From Cytophagaceae bacterium UBA7467 (GTDB lineage: Bacteria; Bacteroidota; Bacteroidia; Cytophagales; Spirosomataceae), in contig DLPD01000031.1 of NCBI GenBank assembly GCA_002479785.1, positions 1 through 30,158 of the forward strand: 30,158 nucleotides of DNA, read 5' to 3'. Of this stretch, positions 17,116 to 24,824 are shown in pieces (the first letter of the stretch is position 1; the number at the start of each line of letters is the position of its first letter). Under the pieces are notes generated by a model. The model had not been told where the DNA came from and did not search any database. It saw only the letters and a program-made list of their open reading frames with translations. The position numbers were made by a program, and so were the translations under genes.

Positions 17116-17751
17116 CTACAGGGATTTAGCTGGGTTACCAAAGACTCTTTTCGAGGCGGCTACATTCTCAATTACCACACTCCCAGCTCCTACTGTAGCG
17201 CTCTTTCCTACCTTTACACTTCCCACGATAGTAGAATGAATTCCGACGTAGGCGTTGTTTTCGATGATGGCTTCTTTGCCGATTACGGAACCCGCTCCGA
17301 TGGATGCAAAATCAGCAATCTGTGCGCCAGTTTCCACGATAGCTCCAGAGCCTATGATGACGTGATCCCCCAGTTTTGTTTCAGGTAAAATTTGGGCACC
17401 GCTACCGATGAATACGCCATAAGCAAGGCTTTTAACATCGGCGATATTAGCTGTAGGGTGGATGGCATTTACGGGTTTTACTTCGCGTTCTTCAAGGATC
17501 AATTCGATCATTTTCTTGCGTTCCGTTGGGTTTTCTAAGGCCACAAAAACACCGCAATTTTTGCCAATTAATTTAAAATAGGACTCATCGTCTGTGGTTC
17601 CTAGAACGGGAATTTCACCAATACTGGTGTCCTTTTTCTTTGGATCGTCATCTAAGAATCCGTAGATAACGACATCGTTTTTTTGGAAAATGTGGGCAGC
17701 TTCTAATCCAAACGGATTTACGCCAATGATTATTACAGGTAATGAAGTCAT
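17116..17751 (-). CDS. NeuD/PglD-like sugar O- or N-acyltransferase
   Basis: 211 residues. An N-terminal nucleotide-sugar-binding Rossmann-like domain (VIIIGVNPFGLEAAHIF, then GFLDDDPKKK) is followed by a left-handed beta helix of hexapeptide repeats (from about residue 100: GVFIGSGAQILPETKLGDHV and onward). The conserved His of NAIHPTANI is the likely catalytic base. It would acetylate an amino- or nonulosonic sugar for surface glycan. The start codon directly follows the M14 carboxypeptidase stop, so the two are co-translated. No partner sugar genes are adjacent. Confidence 0.88.
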   Translation of the reverse strand: MTSLPVIIIGVNPFGLEAAHIFQKNDVVIYGFLDDDPKKKDTSIGEIPVLGTTDDESYFKLIGKNCGVFVALENPTERKKMIELILEEREVKPVNAIHPTANIADVKSLAYGVFIGSGAQILPETKLGDHVIIGSGAIVETGAQIADFASIGAGSVIGKEAIIENNAYVGIHSTIVGSVKVGKSATVGAGSVVIENVAASKRVFGNPAKSL

Positions 17752-18933
17752 TTAGGATTGTATTTTATGCGTGTAATTTGATAATTTGAAACTTGGAATT
17801 CCGTCTTTCAATAAGACCAATTCGGTATAATTCTCACCCAAATTAATGCTTGAATTAGGGGACAAATGTAAGTCTTTCCCGTCGATTTCTGTTAATCCGT
17901 AGAACGGTGACATATCTCCGATGTTTTCCACTACCCAGGAATACTGGAAATTTCCATCTGCTAAAGGCGTTTCTACGAGGTTAAATAAAACGTCTGCGTG
18001 AACGGTCTCGCTGAGTGGGGCATCTTTGATTTTAATGTCTACAATCGCGCGTTCATTTGTGGGTAATGCTTCGTATTCCGCAATGGACTCTGTCGCATAG
18101 CTTCCGTCTGCAATGGCACAGAACGCATCGAGCAATAGACAGGCGTTTAATTTACGTAGCGATTGTTTTTCTAGATCCCAACCTGCTCCGCCTGATTCTA
18201 ATAAAACTAAACCGTATCCGCGAGAGGAGAAGGTATCACCAAATGCCCGGGACTCAAATTCATCTGTCCATTTCGCAATTTTACCGGGTATAATAGGGCG
18301 AATACATGAAAGCATCCGTTGGCAGATTTGGCCTGCTCGCAAGCGGGATGGAGTCCAGGTTCCCGCCTCGTCACCCGTGGTGGCTAGGAAGGCGATGTGG
18401 GTCTGATTAGGGCTATTACCTACCGAATACAAACGGTTTTGATCGTGCAAATTGAAGGCAAATGCGGGTTTGATTTCGTCCGCCCAGGCGGATAAAATGC
18501 GTGCTTCTATGGAGTTTTGTTTCGTTGCATCGCGGTTCATGTCGATGCCTAAAGCTGTTTCGCGCTGCCATCTTTCTGCGCCGTCTGCATTCAGGCGTGG
18601 AATGATGCGCAGGGTGATATTCTGATGCAATTTTTGCTTTATCTCGGAGGATAGATCCGATGGAGAGGACAATAAAGCGAAAATATCAGCTAAAGCCATA
18701 GTGGCTGTTGCTTCGTCTCCGTGCATTTGGGACCAGGCGATCACTTGAATGGGACCTTCGCCCCATTTAACTTCATGTAGGGGTCTGCCCTCTTCTGTTT
18801 TACCCAGTTCGCGGACCTCAAAATGGGATGACCATTCAGTGATTAATTCTTGCCAAAGGGCTGCTGAAAAGCGGCGTTTTGTCAGGCGGTTTTCGCGGAA
18901 AGAATCGTAGCGTTCGAAGGCTTTATTAAACAT
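17752..18933 (-). CDS. M14-family zinc carboxypeptidase
   Basis: A 393-residue metallocarboxypeptidase. Zinc ligands are in WSQMHGDEATATM (HxxE) and FNLHDQNR (third His). The substrate Arg pair lies around IIPRLNADGAERW and DMNRDA, and the catalytic Glu is in GLVLLESGGAGW. No signal peptide is evident, so it is probably cytoplasmic, perhaps acting on peptidoglycan-derived or dietary peptides. Its start overlaps the CLC gene stop by one base (TGATG), and its stop abuts the NeuD-like start, giving a tightly coupled three-gene unit. Confidence 0.88.
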   Translation of the reverse strand: MFNKAFERYDSFRENRLTKRRFSAALWQELITEWSSHFEVRELGKTEEGRPLHEVKWGEGPIQVIAWSQMHGDEATATMALADIFALLSSPSDLSSEIKQKLHQNITLRIIPRLNADGAERWQRETALGIDMNRDATKQNSIEARILSAWADEIKPAFAFNLHDQNRLYSVGNSPNQTHIAFLATTGDEAGTWTPSRLRAGQICQRMLSCIRPIIPGKIAKWTDEFESRAFGDTFSSRGYGLVLLESGGAGWDLEKQSLRKLNACLLLDAFCAIADGSYATESIAEYEALPTNERAIVDIKIKDAPLSETVHADVLFNLVETPLADGNFQYSWVVENIGDMSPFYGLTEIDGKDLHLSPNSSINLGENYTELVLLKDGIPSFKLSNYTHKIQS

Positions 18934-20036
18934 CAGTAACGGGGTTTAGGCAAATAGTCTGCCCAGGTTTGATTTGAAAATATTCCTTTTTTCCCTGAGC
19001 CAAATAGGACAATCAGGGTAATGATAAAATAAATGAACCAAGCGGATGGACCAAAAAGTTCCATGCCTAGGAAGGTGGCGGCAAGTGGAGTTTTGGCAAG
19101 ACCACCATACAAACTAACGAATCCGATGGCAGCCGATAGGCCTAGTGGCAACGAAAACCAAGACGCAAAACCAGACGCCGCATGGGACCCGATCAAAAAC
19201 AAGGGCGTCGCTTCCCCCCCTTTAAAACCGAGACCTAAACTCAAGTTTGTCGCGAGTAATTTCCAAAGGGCAAAGTCTGGAGTAGCGTCCATAAAAGGAC
19301 GAAGTAAAAATTTCGAACCAAGTCCGATCGTTTCATGAAACACTGGGATGCTTAGTATGCCGAACAAAAGTAAGCCCGCGAGAATCCCTTTTAGAGGACC
19401 TTGTACGGGTGATTTGTCGAACGCAGAAATTATAATCGATTCTGAGCGCTTATACAGGAAGGCAATTAGGGCTAAAAATAGGCTTAGGAGCGCTAATTTC
19501 GCACAAAATTCAACTGAAAACGAGGGTAAAAAAATGGCTGGGTAAGAAAGATGTTTTGTGCCGTACACGTGGAGACTTGTATAATTTGCGAAAAAGGCGG
19601 CTAAAAGACAGGTGGGGAGGTGACGAAAATTAATTTTGCCTACCTCTCCCACTTCGAGTGCGAAAAAGGCTCCGGCGAGTGGCGTCCCGAAAACGGAGGC
19701 GAAGCCAGCGGCCATGCCCGCTTTAGAGAAAATTTCAGAAGAGCCTATTTTTTCCCCGAGCACCCGTCCCATGGTCACCGCCGTTCCTTCACGTCCGACT
19801 GATGCTCCTGCCAAATGGCTGAGCCAGGTAGCTGGGATGATGAGGTAGGCAGGGACAAAGAAACTTTGGAACACCAAACCTACCAGAGGTAAAGCATAGA
19901 GGTAGGATCCGTTGTGTTGAATCCAGTCGAGGCCGGCTAAAAATAGCGAAGAAAGGCTCCCTGTGGCGAAGGAGAGTGCGACCAATAGGCCTAGATTCAA
20001 TAGAAATGCCTTTATTCGAGCCAAAACAACAATCAT
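18933..20036 (-). CDS. CLC-family anion channel/antiporter (CLC-F-like, shortened)
   Basis: A 367-residue polytopic membrane protein of the CLC superfamily. The gating-glutamate motif reads GREGT (residues 81-85) rather than the GREGP of chloride CLCs, and LGFKGGEATPLF (about 269-280) follows. I associate both with the CLC-F (fluoride/proton antiporter) branch. The region just before GREGT is short: LPLVGL is followed within about 15 residues by the segment that leads into GREGT, so the usual N-terminal ion-coordinating loop appears to be missing. Function may therefore be altered. A TACCTTTG promoter lies right upstream, leaving no room for a fluoride riboswitch. Confidence 0.82.
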   Translation of the reverse strand: MIVVLARIKAFLLNLGLLVALSFATGSLSSLFLAGLDWIQHNGSYLYALPLVGLVFQSFFVPAYLIIPATWLSHLAGASVGREGTAVTMGRVLGEKIGSSEIFSKAGMAAGFASVFGTPLAGAFFALEVGEVGKINFRHLPTCLLAAFFANYTSLHVYGTKHLSYPAIFLPSFSVEFCAKLALLSLFLALIAFLYKRSESIIISAFDKSPVQGPLKGILAGLLLFGILSIPVFHETIGLGSKFLLRPFMDATPDFALWKLLATNLSLGLGFKGGEATPLFLIGSHAASGFASWFSLPLGLSAAIGFVSLYGGLAKTPLAATFLGMELFGPSAWFIYFIITLIVLFGSGKKGIFSNQTWADYLPKPRY

Positions 20037-20043
20037 TTTGTTT

Positions 20044-20051
20044 CAAAGGTA
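20044..20051 (-). promoter_or_regulatory. Bacteroidota -7 promoter motif for the CLC operon
   Basis: Minus strand TACCTTTG is an exact TAnnTTTG match 8 bp upstream of the CLC start, implying a very short or absent leader. Confidence 0.6.
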
Positions 20052-20067
20052 AGAATTATATTTTCCC

Positions 20068-20075
20068 TACCTTTG
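20068..20075 (+). promoter_or_regulatory. Bacteroidota -7 promoter motif for the DEAD-box helicase
   Basis: TACCTTTG on the plus strand lies 13 bp upstream of the ATG at 20089. Together with the minus-strand copy at 20044-20051 it forms a compact divergent promoter pair within 52 bp. Confidence 0.62.
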
Positions 20076-20088
20076 TAAATCTACTACA

Positions 20089-21513
20089 ATGCCTACTCCA
20101 ATGGATGAATTTTTACGTTTGGGATTAAATCCACAGTTGCAACGCGCGTGCACCGAGGTGGGTTATACGAAACCAACTCCGATCCAGGAGAAGGCAATTC
20201 CATTACTATTGCAAGGTCACGATTTGCTGGGAATTGCGCAAACAGGGACCGGCAAGACGGCGGCTTATGCTTTGCCTATCTTGATGCGCTGTAAATATGC
20301 GCAGGGAAAGAATCCGCGGGCCTTGATTTTAGCGCCTACCCGCGAGCTCGTGATGCAGATTCACAGCGTGATGATTGCGTTAGCACAGTTTACCGACTTG
20401 CGTATTTTAGCCTTGTACGGTGGATTAGGTCCTAAACCCCAGATCCAAGCCCTGGAGGAGGGAGTCGATATTCTCGTTTCCACGCCGGGTCGATTCCTTG
20501 AGTTGTACCGCAAAGATGTGATCGTGGTGAAAGAATTGAAATTCTTGATTTTAGACGAAGCGGATAAGATGATGGATATGGGATTTATGCCGCAGATCCG
20601 TCAGATTTTGGAGAAAATACCCTACAAAAAACGCATGAATGGATTATTTTCCGCGACTTTCCCAGAGAAGGTGGAGAATTTATCCCACGAATTTTTAGAA
20701 TTTCCGCACAAGATTGAAATTACACCGCAAGCAACTCCTGCCAGCCAAGTATTGCAATCTGTATATGAGGCGCCTAATCTAAAAACGAAGCTAAATGCCC
20801 TTGCTTATTTTATGCAAAACCCTGACTTTCATAGGGTTATGGTATTTTGTCGTTCGAAAGATGCAGCTAACGAGGTAGAGAATTCCCTCTTGAAAACCCT
20901 GCCTAAAGACCAAGTTCGTGTGATTCATTCGAACAAAGGGCAAAACACGCGTATCAACGCGATGGCCCAATTTCGCGAAGGAGATGTCCGCGTTTTAGTG
21001 ACCACGGATGTGGCGGCGCGCGGGATTGATATCCCCAAAGTTTCCCACGTGATCAACTTCGACGTGCCCTTGATTTACGAGGATTATGTCCACCGAATTG
21101 GCCGAACGGGTCGTGCGGAGGAGATAGGGGAGTCGATTACCTTTATTACATTAGCAGAAAGCTACCACTGGGCAAAGATCGAGGAAATTATTCAACAGAA
21201 GATCGAAATCGAGTCATTGCCAGAGGGAATCAAGATCGAAGAAACGCCGTTTTTAGAGCAACAAGATATGTTGCGCGCGGTCGATGACCAGCGCAAACGG
21301 GAGGATCCTGATTTTAAGGGGGCGTTCCATGATAAGAAATGGGTGATTAAGGCCAAAGCCGCAGGGAAGAAAGTGCCTCAGAAAAAGGCTGTTACCAAAG
21401 CTGGACCTAAAGGCGGTGCCGTTCAAGGCCCTAAGCCTGTCGTCCGCAATAATCGTCCGGGTAAGAATGCAAAATTCCGTCCAGGCGCAGGGTCCAATAA
21501 AAAGAAACGTTAG
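20089..21513 (+). CDS. DEAD-box ATP-dependent RNA helicase (RhlE-like)
   Basis: 474 residues with the complete helicase core: Q motif (YTKPTPIQEKAIPLLLQG), motif I AQTGTGKTAAYALP, Ia PTRELVMQI, TPGR, II DEADKMMDMGF, III SATF, V TTDVAARGIDIPKVSHVINFD and VI HRIGRTGR. The C-terminal tail (from about residue 415) is Lys/Gly/Pro-rich and basic, and probably binds RNA. Likely roles are ribosome assembly or mRNA turnover; the RhlE assignment rests on general resemblance. It heads a plus-strand run with the TPR and GH3 genes. Confidence 0.93.
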   Translation: MPTPMDEFLRLGLNPQLQRACTEVGYTKPTPIQEKAIPLLLQGHDLLGIAQTGTGKTAAYALPILMRCKYAQGKNPRALILAPTRELVMQIHSVMIALAQFTDLRILALYGGLGPKPQIQALEEGVDILVSTPGRFLELYRKDVIVVKELKFLILDEADKMMDMGFMPQIRQILEKIPYKKRMNGLFSATFPEKVENLSHEFLEFPHKIEITPQATPASQVLQSVYEAPNLKTKLNALAYFMQNPDFHRVMVFCRSKDAANEVENSLLKTLPKDQVRVIHSNKGQNTRINAMAQFREGDVRVLVTTDVAARGIDIPKVSHVINFDVPLIYEDYVHRIGRTGRAEEIGESITFITLAESYHWAKIEEIIQQKIEIESLPEGIKIEETPFLEQQDMLRAVDDQRKREDPDFKGAFHDKKWVIKAKAAGKKVPQKKAVTKAGPKGGAVQGPKPVVRNNRPGKNAKFRPGAGSNKKKR

Positions 21514-21523
21514 TTTTGTGTCT

Positions 21524-22267
21524 ATGAAAAGAGTTCTGTTATTGATTTTGTTATCTGCTTTTTCCGCGTTTTCGCAGACGAAGCCTACAAAGAGTGAAGC
21601 GGCGGCGGCGCCGAAGGCGCCGGCTACTCCCGTTGCCGCACCTGCGAAACCCGTTCGCGCAGCGAAATACGAAGTGTTGTATGGTTCGAAGCCGCTATCG
21701 AAAGCCGATCAAAAAGAATTGAATGAGTTCGTGGCCAGCTGTGATGCTTCTTTTGGCTCGAGAGCGGAAGCGGTGACATTCTTCGCGGAGCGCGCTTGGG
21801 AATATGTGGCCTCGGCGCATTTAGACACCGCAACCTATCGCTTTAATTTAATCAGCGCCTTAGATTCGAATAGTGTCGACGCGTATTGGGGATTAGGTGT
21901 TATTTCGTTCCAAAGAGGGGACAACGATCTCGCTATTCGCTTGTTAAACAAGGGTTTAGAATTAGATTCGACACAATCGATGATGCGCGTGGATTACGCC
22001 ATTGTAAAGTTAAGTTGTTATGAGAAAGGGCAAGATTGTGGAACGTTGGACGAAGTGGAAACAGAATTAAAGCATGCCTTGGCGCAGGATCCGAAGAATG
22101 CGAATGCCTGGATGAAGCGCTGCCAGGTAGCCTATTACAAAGAGAATTATGAATTAGCGTGGAGCTATTTCCATGAGGCTCGCATGGCTGATATTTTGCA
22201 ATTGGACTTGAATTTTGGATCGCTTTTAGCCGCCAAAATGCCAGATCCCAAAGGCATATTTAAATAG
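21524..22267 (+). CDS. exported TPR-repeat protein
   Basis: 247 residues. The frame is open further upstream, but the ATG at 21524 opens a classic signal peptide (MKRVLLLILLSAFSAFSQ), so this start is preferred. An Ala/Pro/Lys linker (about 20-45) follows, then at least three TPR-like helical pairs (for example AYWGLGVISFQRGDNDLAIRL and a later NANAWMKRCQVAYYKENYEL). It probably acts as a periplasmic protein-interaction scaffold. It lies 10 bp after the helicase stop and 7 bp before the GH3 gene. Confidence 0.85.
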   Translation: MKRVLLLILLSAFSAFSQTKPTKSEAAAAPKAPATPVAAPAKPVRAAKYEVLYGSKPLSKADQKELNEFVASCDASFGSRAEAVTFFAERAWEYVASAHLDTATYRFNLISALDSNSVDAYWGLGVISFQRGDNDLAIRLLNKGLELDSTQSMMRVDYAIVKLSCYEKGQDCGTLDEVETELKHALAQDPKNANAWMKRCQVAYYKENYELAWSYFHEARMADILQLDLNFGSLLAAKMPDPKGIFK

Positions 22268-22274
22268 TATAGCG

Positions 22275-23765
22275 ATGGGTATTCGTTCCTTTTTTGCCAA
22301 ACCGCTAGCGGCCCGTGTCGTTAAGAAGTACCGCTTAAGCCAACAGCAGGCCTTTGAGCGCCAAGACTTTTGGTTGAAGCAGATGGTAGCTAAGGCGGAG
22401 AAAACGCTTTTCGGAAGAGGGCACTCCTTCTCTAAAATCAAGAATTACCTAGATTATCGCTCTAACGTACCCATCTTCGAATACGAAGACATTAAGCCCT
22501 ATATCGATGAAGTGGTGTCAGGGAAGGAAGACATCCTTTGGCCTGGAAAACCGGCGTATTTTGCCAAAACTTCTGGCACGACCTCCGGCATCAAATACAT
22601 TCCCATTTCATCGGACTCCATGCCTTTTCACATTACTGCTGCGCGGGATGCCTTGTTGCATTATGTGTATTACAGTGGGAATGCCTCGTTTTTAGACCGC
22701 AAATTGATCTTTTTAAGTGGCTCGCCGGAAATGTCCAAGACGAATGGTGTTCCTACCGGCCGCCTATCCGGAATCGTTAATCACCATGTGCCGGGCTATT
22801 TACGCGGCAATCAGATGCCGACGTATAAGACCAATTGCATCGAAGACTGGGAGCAAAAGCTCGAAGCAATCGTGCAGGAGACGATTTCAAAGCGGATGGG
22901 ATTGATCTCTGGGATTCCGCCTTGGGTGCAGATGTATTTCGATCGTTTAGAAGAATTATCTGGCCAAAAAATAGGTGACCTTTTCCCCGATTTCCAGGTC
23001 TTCGTGACCGGCGGCGTGAACTTCGAGCCCTACCGGGAGAAAATAATGGCCTCCATAGGTCGAGAAATTGACGTGGTGGAGACTTATCCTGCTTCAGAAG
23101 GGTTCATTGCGTTTGACGACTCTTCAGGCGAACCAGGGCTTCTATTGAACGTGGATGGGGGAATTTTCTTTGAGTTTGTGCCTACGGATACCTATTTCGG
23201 GGCTAACCCAGTCCGCTTAAGCCTTACAGAGGTGTCGCTAGACGTTAATTACGCGCTATTGTTAACGACGAATGCGGGTCTTTGGTCCTATTCCATCGGG
23301 GATACCGTCAAGTTCGTTTCACTGAATCCGTATCGCATTGTGGTGACAGGTCGGATTAAGCACTTTATTTCGGCTTTTGGCGAACATGTTATTGCAGAGG
23401 AAGTCGAAAAAGCGCTCGCGGCTGGCCTAGCAGCTTGTCCAGAGGCCCGCGTGGTGGAGTTTACAGTAGCACCGCAGGTTTCTCCTGCTTCAGGTTTGCC
23501 CTACCATGAGTGGCTTATCGAGTTTTCGTCTCCTCCGTCGTCTTTAGCTACCTTTCAGGAAGCCTTGGATGCGTCGATGTGCGCTCAAAATATCTATTAC
23601 CGCGACCTGATTTCGGGTTCCATCTTGCGTCCTTTAGTGCTTACTTCGCTGCCTGCGGGAGCATTTATTTCGTACATGAAGTCGCAAGGAAAATTAGGGG
23701 GCCAAAACAAGGTTCCCCGCCTCTCGAATGACCGGGTGCTGGCGGAAGGTGTCCTGCGGACTTAG
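22275..23765 (+). CDS. GH3 auxin-responsive-promoter family acyl-amido synthetase
   Basis: 496 residues of the GH3 branch of the ANL adenylating superfamily, which in plants joins amino acids to carboxylic acids through acyl-AMP. Visible are the ATP loop FAKTSGTTSGIKYIPIS, the motif VETYPASEGFIAFDD, and the hinge/ATP region WSYSIGDTVKFVSLNPYRI. Bacteroidota commonly carry a GH3 protein of unknown substrate. The end is unusual: the last codons (VLRT-stop) are formed by the first hairpin and TTAGTC spacer of array B, so the TAG stop comes from the repeat. Confidence 0.9.
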   Translation: MGIRSFFAKPLAARVVKKYRLSQQQAFERQDFWLKQMVAKAEKTLFGRGHSFSKIKNYLDYRSNVPIFEYEDIKPYIDEVVSGKEDILWPGKPAYFAKTSGTTSGIKYIPISSDSMPFHITAARDALLHYVYYSGNASFLDRKLIFLSGSPEMSKTNGVPTGRLSGIVNHHVPGYLRGNQMPTYKTNCIEDWEQKLEAIVQETISKRMGLISGIPPWVQMYFDRLEELSGQKIGDLFPDFQVFVTGGVNFEPYREKIMASIGREIDVVETYPASEGFIAFDDSSGEPGLLLNVDGGIFFEFVPTDTYFGANPVRLSLTEVSLDVNYALLLTTNAGLWSYSIGDTVKFVSLNPYRIVVTGRIKHFISAFGEHVIAEEVEKALAAGLAACPEARVVEFTVAPQVSPASGLPYHEWLIEFSSPPSSLATFQEALDASMCAQNIYYRDLISGSILRPLVLTSLPAGAFISYMKSQGKLGGQNKVPRLSNDRVLAEGVLRT

Positions 23766-23849
23766 TCGACTCGCCACTTCGTGGCTTAGTCATCGCTTCG
23801 CGATTTAGTCACCTGCGGTTTAGTCAAGAGGGTCATTAGAGCGTCTAAT
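23751..23849. repeat. modular hairpin array B
   Basis: Forward units are GTCC-TGC-GGAC (23751-23761, still coding), TTAGTC containing the GH3 stop, GCCAC-TTC-GTGGC (23773-23785), ATCGC-TTC-GCGAT (23792-23804), ACC-TGC-GGT (23811-23819), each followed by TTAGTC, then ATTAGA-GCG-TCTAAT (23835-23849). Four of the units are identical to units in array C, in a different order. No opposed arm is present; the core block follows directly. Confidence 0.88.
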
Positions 23850-23858
23850 CGCAACTTT

Positions 23859-23871
23859 TAGTGAAATAAAC
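23859..23871. repeat. 13-bp core block shared with array C
   Basis: TAGTGAAATAAAC occurs here and, inverted, at 26116-26128 in the middle of array C. It is flanked in both places by an ATTA-type hairpin on one side and the 21-bp palindrome on the other, so the two loci share a longer diverged core. Confidence 0.7.
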
Positions 23872-23898
23872 GTTGAGGATCGCAGAGGGCTTTTCAGG

Positions 23899-23919
23899 TA
23901 TTGACAGAATGTGTCAATA
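23899..23919. promoter_or_regulatory. 21-bp palindrome TATTGACA-N5-TGTCAATA, copy 1
   Basis: Perfect 8-bp arms around GAATG. Identical arms occur at 24670-24690 and 26068-26088. Size and symmetry fit an operator for a dimeric regulator, but no regulator gene is adjacent. It may instead be part of the repeat core. Confidence 0.55.
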
Positions 23920-23940
23920 ATCTTCGTGTTTTCAGGACAT

Positions 23941-23970
23941 AAAAAAAGCCTGATAATTCAGGCTTTTTCA
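23941..23970. terminator. bidirectional intrinsic terminator
   Basis: The stem GCCTGA (23948-23953) pairs with TCAGGC (23958-23963) around TAAT, extended by A7 on the left and T5 on the right, so each strand ends in a U-run. It can end the GH3 transcript on the plus strand and the micropeptide transcript on the minus strand. Confidence 0.75.
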
Positions 23971-23991
23971 ATTCGAATATTAATTAGGCGC

Positions 23992-24018
23992 TTAGCCTAC
24001 AATTACATCTTTTTTCAT
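23992..24018 (-). CDS. possible 8-residue micropeptide in a short transcript
   Basis: Minus strand ATG-AAA-AAA-GAT-GTA-ATT-GTA-GGC-TAA encodes MKKDVIVG. The ATG has the A-rich context AACACAAAATG, which in Bacteroidota often replaces a Shine-Dalgarno sequence. TACCTTTA, one mismatch from TAnnTTTG, lies on the minus strand at 24041-24048, and a strong terminator follows the stop by about 25 nt. Together these outline a transcript of roughly 95 nt. It could instead be a small RNA with a chance ORF. I recognise no family. Confidence 0.35.
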   Translation of the reverse strand: MKKDVIVG

Positions 24019-24048
24019 TTTGTGTTTGTTTAAAACTGGGGTAAAGGT

Positions 24049-24231
24049 AGGAGGAAAAATGGATTAATGGTGATTGTGTGTGATTTATTTTACGGTTAAA
24101 TAATTGCTGGATTGGAATTTCTTAGTGGTGATACAATCTATGCTCAAAAAATCTTTCACAAATACTTGATTAAAGCCAGATAGGGCATGTTTTCCTATAA
24201 TTGTGAGTCGGATAATAGATGATTTATCTTT
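24049..24231. other. intergenic stretch without a recognised feature
   Basis: AT-rich DNA between the small transcript and the end of the short membrane ORF. No ORF, RNA gene or repeat was recognised here. Confidence 0.5.
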
Positions 24232-24618
24232 TCACAAATCTAGCAAATTATCAGTTGTTCTAAGCCTCATTGCGTGTAGATTAAAGGAATCATTATCGTT
24301 GCTTCGTGGTATATAGGCGATAAAATTATCCTTAAGTTTTATGTCGCTTCCTTGTAAATTATTCCCCTTAAAATCTCCCACCGGTTTGTAAAATGTTAAT
24401 TCTACACGCACGTCGAAAATTACGGCAGGCGTTAAGTTCACAAATTTGAACGTGTAATTGTCTTCGCCGTTGAATTTTACGAGGCTTATATTTTCTGAAA
24501 TCGCAATGATTGGCTTTTTCTGGTAGAGGAAGAATACGAGAAAAAAATAGGATGAGGCGAGGCCCGCCGTGATACTAACTATTAGGTCTATATTATTAGT
24601 GGTTATTTTTGCAAACCT
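24232..24618 (-). pseudogene. small single-pass membrane protein ORF without a clear start
   Basis: The frame is open from 24618 to the TGA at 24232 (about 128 residues) but has no ATG or TTG near its start; a GTG at 24441 would leave only 69 residues. The extended translation looks like a real protein: a hydrophobic segment (IDLIVSITAGLASSYFFLVF) followed by YQKKPIIAISEN and a beta-rich domain ending LRTTDNLLDL. A TTG-led overlapping frame (KIVRGLQK) enters it at an A5 tract near 24605, so a one-base deletion may have split the gene. No family is recognised. It may also be intact with a rare start. Confidence 0.5.
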
Positions 24619-24669
24619 CTAACAATTTTCAACCTAAACCTATCAGGTTATTGATAATCGAAAGTAGCT

Positions 24670-24690
24670 TATTGACAGAAAGTGTCAATA
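24670..24690. promoter_or_regulatory. 21-bp palindrome TATTGACA-N5-TGTCAATA, copy 2
   Basis: Arms identical to copies 1 and 3 with centre GAAAG. It is the only copy outside a hairpin array, 134 bp upstream of the alcohol dehydrogenase start and upstream of the minus-strand small ORF, so it could regulate either. Confidence 0.55.
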
Positions 24691-24824
24691 GACCAAAATT
24701 GGCTTGGATGGCTTGAAGGGATTTCAATAAATGCCCCTTCTTTGGCCTAAAACAATTTTGGTGTAAAACGGTTAAATTGCGAGTATTAAACGACTAATTT
24801 TACCTTATACTTATAAACAAGACT

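Noticed and set aside
20037..20088. Fluoride riboswitch ahead of the CLC gene
   Set aside because: The gap is 52 bp and is taken up by two divergent promoter motifs; the CLC leader would be only a few bases.
24637..24649. Hairpin AACCT-ATC-AGGTT as a lone array unit
   Set aside because: It has the 5-bp stem and 3-nt loop of the arrays but no TTAGTC/GACTAA spacer, and a hairpin of this size is expected by chance.
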